A stretch of 7,805 bases of DNA from Anaerolineae bacterium (GTDB taxonomy: Bacteria > Chloroflexota > Anaerolineae > Aggregatilineales > UBA2796). Shown here in pieces: positions 6,083-7,805 of this stretch; position 1 is the first letter of the stretch, and the number at the start of each line of letters is the position of its first letter. The stretch is taken from assembly GCA_020851855.1 (NCBI GenBank), contig JADZBY010000769.1, positions 1 to 7,805 of the forward strand, given 5' to 3'. Under the pieces are notes generated by a model, which saw only the letters and a list, made by a program, of their open reading frames with translations, did no database searches and had not been told where the DNA came from. The position numbers and the translations under genes were made by a program.

Positions 6083-6185
6083 GGCAAAACGGGCGGCTCG
6101 CGAGCCGCCCCTACACCACCCCGTGGACAGCGCACCCATCCGGTAGGGGCGCGTCGCGACGCGCCCGCCGATTCGTGTCCATTCA
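6083..6185. repeat. Tandem repeat copy B with two palindromes (BIME-like)
   Basis: The second 103-bp copy, separated from copy A by GGCG. The palindromes at 6091-6110 and 6147-6166 are both perfect over 20 bp and are flanked by CTAC and GTAG respectively. It ends 9 bases before the - strand isomerase-like stop, so the pair fills the space between two convergent genes. The hairpins could act as a two-way transcription barrier or mRNA 3' stabiliser; there is no T-run as in a classic intrinsic terminator. No transposase is present. Confidence 0.9.
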
Positions 6186-6194
6186 AAGAAACGT

Positions 6195-7526
6195 CTATAG
6201 CACGTCCAGTTCCAGCCCGAAGACGCCGCCGATCATCTGCAAATTGACCCGGTTGTGGCCGGTGGTCAGCAGATAGTGGTGCGACGAGAGCCGGTCCATG
6301 AGTCGGTGGCCGTCGGGGATGTGCAGCACCGCGCCGTTCAGGCAGTCCGAGCCGGGGTACTGCGCGTAGCCGGTGATGCTGCCCTCGATCACGGTCAGTT
6401 TCTCCATGTTCGGCTGCAATTTGACCATCGTCATCGGCCCTTCCGGCAGGCGCGCGTCGATGGCGGTGGCGTTGTCGTCCACGATGGCCAGCACCTTCGG
6501 ACGCAGCGTCCATTCCGTGGCAAACGACTGCGGCAGCACGCCCAGATAGCCGCAGTGCGCGACCAGGACGTGATCGTCCGGATCGGCCTTGTCCGGGAAG
6601 CTGGGGATGCGCTCGTGTTTCAGCGCGGCCTGGCCCATCAGGAATGGGTACAGGTTGCTCATCATGATCGGCACGTCGAGCGACTTGTGTACGATGTGCT
6701 TGGTGAGCATCGAGACGGTGTCCGCCTCGCAGCCCCACATCAGCTTGCGCTCCTCATAGAGCATGTTCCAGGCCAGGCACGGCGTCGAATCCGAGAAGTG
6801 CGACTCGTTCAGGCAGTTCATGCCCATCGCGGCGATGGCCGGGTCGGCGTCCAGCTCGTCGCGCAAAACGAGGTACACCTTGAGCGCACTGAGCAACTGG
6901 CGCGGCTGGATCGGGCCGAGAGCATTCTTCAGCCGGCCTTTCCACTGTTCCCAGACCGCCTCGGCTGCCGAGTCGGGCAGCGCTTTGGCCCGTGCGCCGA
7001 GTTCCTGGAAGCTCTTCACCACGATCTGGACGCCGAACTTGTCCAGGATACGCTGCGTGCACTCGTCTTCCCACCAGTAGAAGCGTTTGAAGATGGGCGC
7101 CTGAAAGCCCGCGCCGGGATTGTCCTGGAAGACCACGAACTTGGCGCGGCGCAAGTCGCGTCTCACCTCAAGCGCGCGCAGGATGTTGCGCGTCTGCGCG
7201 ATGTTGTACGGCGCGATGGTCCGCACGCCCGCGTCGCGCAGGTAGCTGCGAATCTCCCAGTCCCACATGGACATCGTGCCGAACTCGGACGTCAGGATCA
7301 GCATGGGTAGCCGGATCGCCTGGAAGGCGTCCACGAGGCGGTACGCCTCGCCCAGCAGTTGTGGGAAGAGCACGGCGTCGACTCCGTCCGGCGCGGGCGC
7401 GCCGAGCGGGACCGGGGCGAGAATCTCGGCCTGGCCGGCGAGCAGGCCGCGCAGCGTCTCAAGCTGGCGTTGGAAATCGGCGTCCATGCCGGAGGGGAAA
7501 TGCAGCGGCAACAATCGAGAGGTCAT
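6195..7526 (-). CDS. L-fucose/L-arabinose isomerase-like protein
   Basis: A 443-residue soluble protein of the fucose/arabinose isomerase superfamily, whose members interconvert aldose and ketose sugars with a divalent metal. Visible family features are an N-terminal FPQLLGEAYRLVDAF segment (54-68), LPMLILTSEFGTMSMWDWE (73-91), a central GMNCLNES (235-242), GCEADT (265-270), VAHCGYLG (322-329), and a C-terminal SHHYLLTTGH (415-424). Glu267, Asp269 and the C-terminal histidines are candidate metal ligands, but I could not align them residue by residue. Length is close to the 'fucose isomerase-like' group (COG2407), shorter than FucI (about 590) and AraA (about 500). The start is the ATG complementing 7524-7526; an upstream in-frame TTG would place 18 codons across an intergenic palindrome. 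No transporter, kinase or aldolase gene adjoins, so the substrate is open. It may not be a true isomerase. Confidence 0.82.
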   Translation of the reverse strand: MTSRLLPLHFPSGMDADFQRQLETLRGLLAGQAEILAPVPLGAPAPDGVDAVLFPQLLGEAYRLVDAFQAIRLPMLILTSEFGTMSMWDWEIRSYLRDAGVRTIAPYNIAQTRNILRALEVRRDLRRAKFVVFQDNPGAGFQAPIFKRFYWWEDECTQRILDKFGVQIVVKSFQELGARAKALPDSAAEAVWEQWKGRLKNALGPIQPRQLLSALKVYLVLRDELDADPAIAAMGMNCLNESHFSDSTPCLAWNMLYEERKLMWGCEADTVSMLTKHIVHKSLDVPIMMSNLYPFLMGQAALKHERIPSFPDKADPDDHVLVAHCGYLGVLPQSFATEWTLRPKVLAIVDDNATAIDARLPEGPMTMVKLQPNMEKLTVIEGSITGYAQYPGSDCLNGAVLHIPDGHRLMDRLSSHHYLLTTGHNRVNLQMIGGVFGLELDVL

Positions 7527-7535
7527 GGTGGGGTG

Positions 7536-7540
7536 TCCTG
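7536..7540 (-). promoter_or_regulatory. Ribosome binding site for the isomerase-like gene
   Basis: On the - strand CAGGA lies 9 bases before the ATG at 7526. It supports this start over the upstream TTG. Confidence 0.6.
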
Positions 7541-7569
7541 ACTCTTTTTGAACGAAGGGAAGGCGCAGG

Positions 7570-7592
7570 TGGGGCGGCAATACGCCGCCCCA
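7570..7592. repeat. GC-rich palindrome with 9-base arms
   Basis: TGGGGCGGC (7570-7578) and GCCGCCCCA (7584-7592) are perfect arms around the loop AATAC. It lies in the 99-base gap between two - strand genes. The GGGGCGG...CCGCCCC design resembles the units at 5984-6166 but the centre differs, so it is probably a related repeat type. Read on the - strand it lacks a following T-run; read on + it is followed by TTTTT at 7600-7604 after a 7-base gap, but no + gene ends there. Confidence 0.7.
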
Positions 7593-7625
7593 ATGCTCAT
7601 TTTTGCCAGATTACCGCGAGGGATT

Positions 7626-7805
7626 TTACTCCTGGTTCAGCCGATCCAGGAATACCTGCTCAAAGGCGTCGGCTTTCGTTTCGCTCGCCGCCTGTATCAC
7701 GTTGCCCTCGCCGGCATCCACCGGCTTGGTACGGCCCTGTTCCGGGCCGTCTTCGTCCACAACAACAAGGTTGCGGTCAGTCAGCGTGACCAGGGACGGA
7801 TCGGC
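7626..7805 (-). CDS. Unrecognised protein, C-terminal 59 residues
   Basis: On the - strand a frame is open from the window edge to a TAA at 7626-7628, giving 59 residues. It begins ADPSLVTLTDRNLVVVDEDG and ends AFEQVFLDRLNQE. The composition is acidic, with a beta-like first half and an amphipathic helix at the end; there is no Cys or membrane segment. Codon use (third-position G/C preference) fits the neighbouring genes, which supports it being real although it has no start in view. I recognise no family. It reads in the same direction as the isomerase-like gene, 99 bases upstream of it, with a palindrome between; co-transcription is possible. Confidence 0.6.
   Translation of the reverse strand, partial: ADPSLVTLTDRNLVVVDEDGPEQGRTKPVDAGEGNVIQAASETKADAFEQVFLDRLNQE

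Noticed and set aside
5375..6139. A - strand frame opposite the reductase-like gene and running into the repeats
   Set aside because: It is antisense to a clear family protein and includes palindromic repeat sequence; there is no recognisable domain.
5976..6185. CRISPR array or phage attachment site
   Set aside because: There are only two 103-bp copies with a 4-base gap and no unique spacers; no cas, integrase or tRNA is nearby.
6255..7310. A long + strand frame opposite the isomerase-like gene
   Set aside because: It is the shadow of a recognised - strand gene; its translation is rich in Arg, His, Val and Gln without family motifs.

Overview
The window is GC-rich throughout and gene-dense. 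It looks like a member of the Chloroflexota (Anaerolineae-like), known only by its sequence. This is an inference from three things: a secreted protein with the long Thr/Pro linker common in that phylum, a family of GC-rich palindromic intergenic repeats, and a promoter next to a GAAC-N4-GTTC-like box. No rRNA, tRNA, CRISPR array, transposase or phage gene was found.

Layout. (1) Positions 1-3689, + strand: the end of a surface-polysaccharide operon. It holds the C-terminus of a sugar-nucleotide epimerase/dehydratase (LegB-like), a compact sugar-phosphate nucleotidyltransferase, a GT4 glycosyltransferase, and a membrane-anchored SH3 + SGNH-hydrolase protein. All three junctions overlap by 4 bases (GTGA, ATGA, ATGA), so translation is probably coupled. 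A likely reading is that the first two proteins make an activated sugar, the third transfers it, and the fourth edits the product (for example acylation or deacylation) outside the membrane. (2) Positions 3690-5272, + strand: a 171-base spacer with a good sigma-A-type promoter and a possible LexA-like operator. It is followed by a two-gene unit: a cytoplasmic six-Asp-box beta-propeller overlapping a MoaD/ThiS-like small protein that ends in Gly-Gly. (3) Positions 5273-5968, + strand: a leader with a very strong G-quadruplex motif and competing hairpins, then a RibD-C/dihydrofolate-reductase-like protein. (4) Positions 5969-6194: two tandem 103-bp repeats between convergent genes. Each carries two long palindromes in opposite orientation, a BIME-like arrangement. 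(5) Positions 6195-7526, - strand: an L-fucose/L-arabinose isomerase-like protein. (6) Positions 7527-7805: a spacer with another GC-rich palindrome, then the 3' end of an unrecognised - strand gene running off the window.

The parts most worth a second look are the propeller + Gly-Gly protein pair under its own, possibly SOS-type, promoter; the structured G-rich leader at 5324-5400; and the BIME-like repeats. Nothing here proves a wholly new system. The propeller/Gly-Gly pair is the closest thing to an undescribed functional module.
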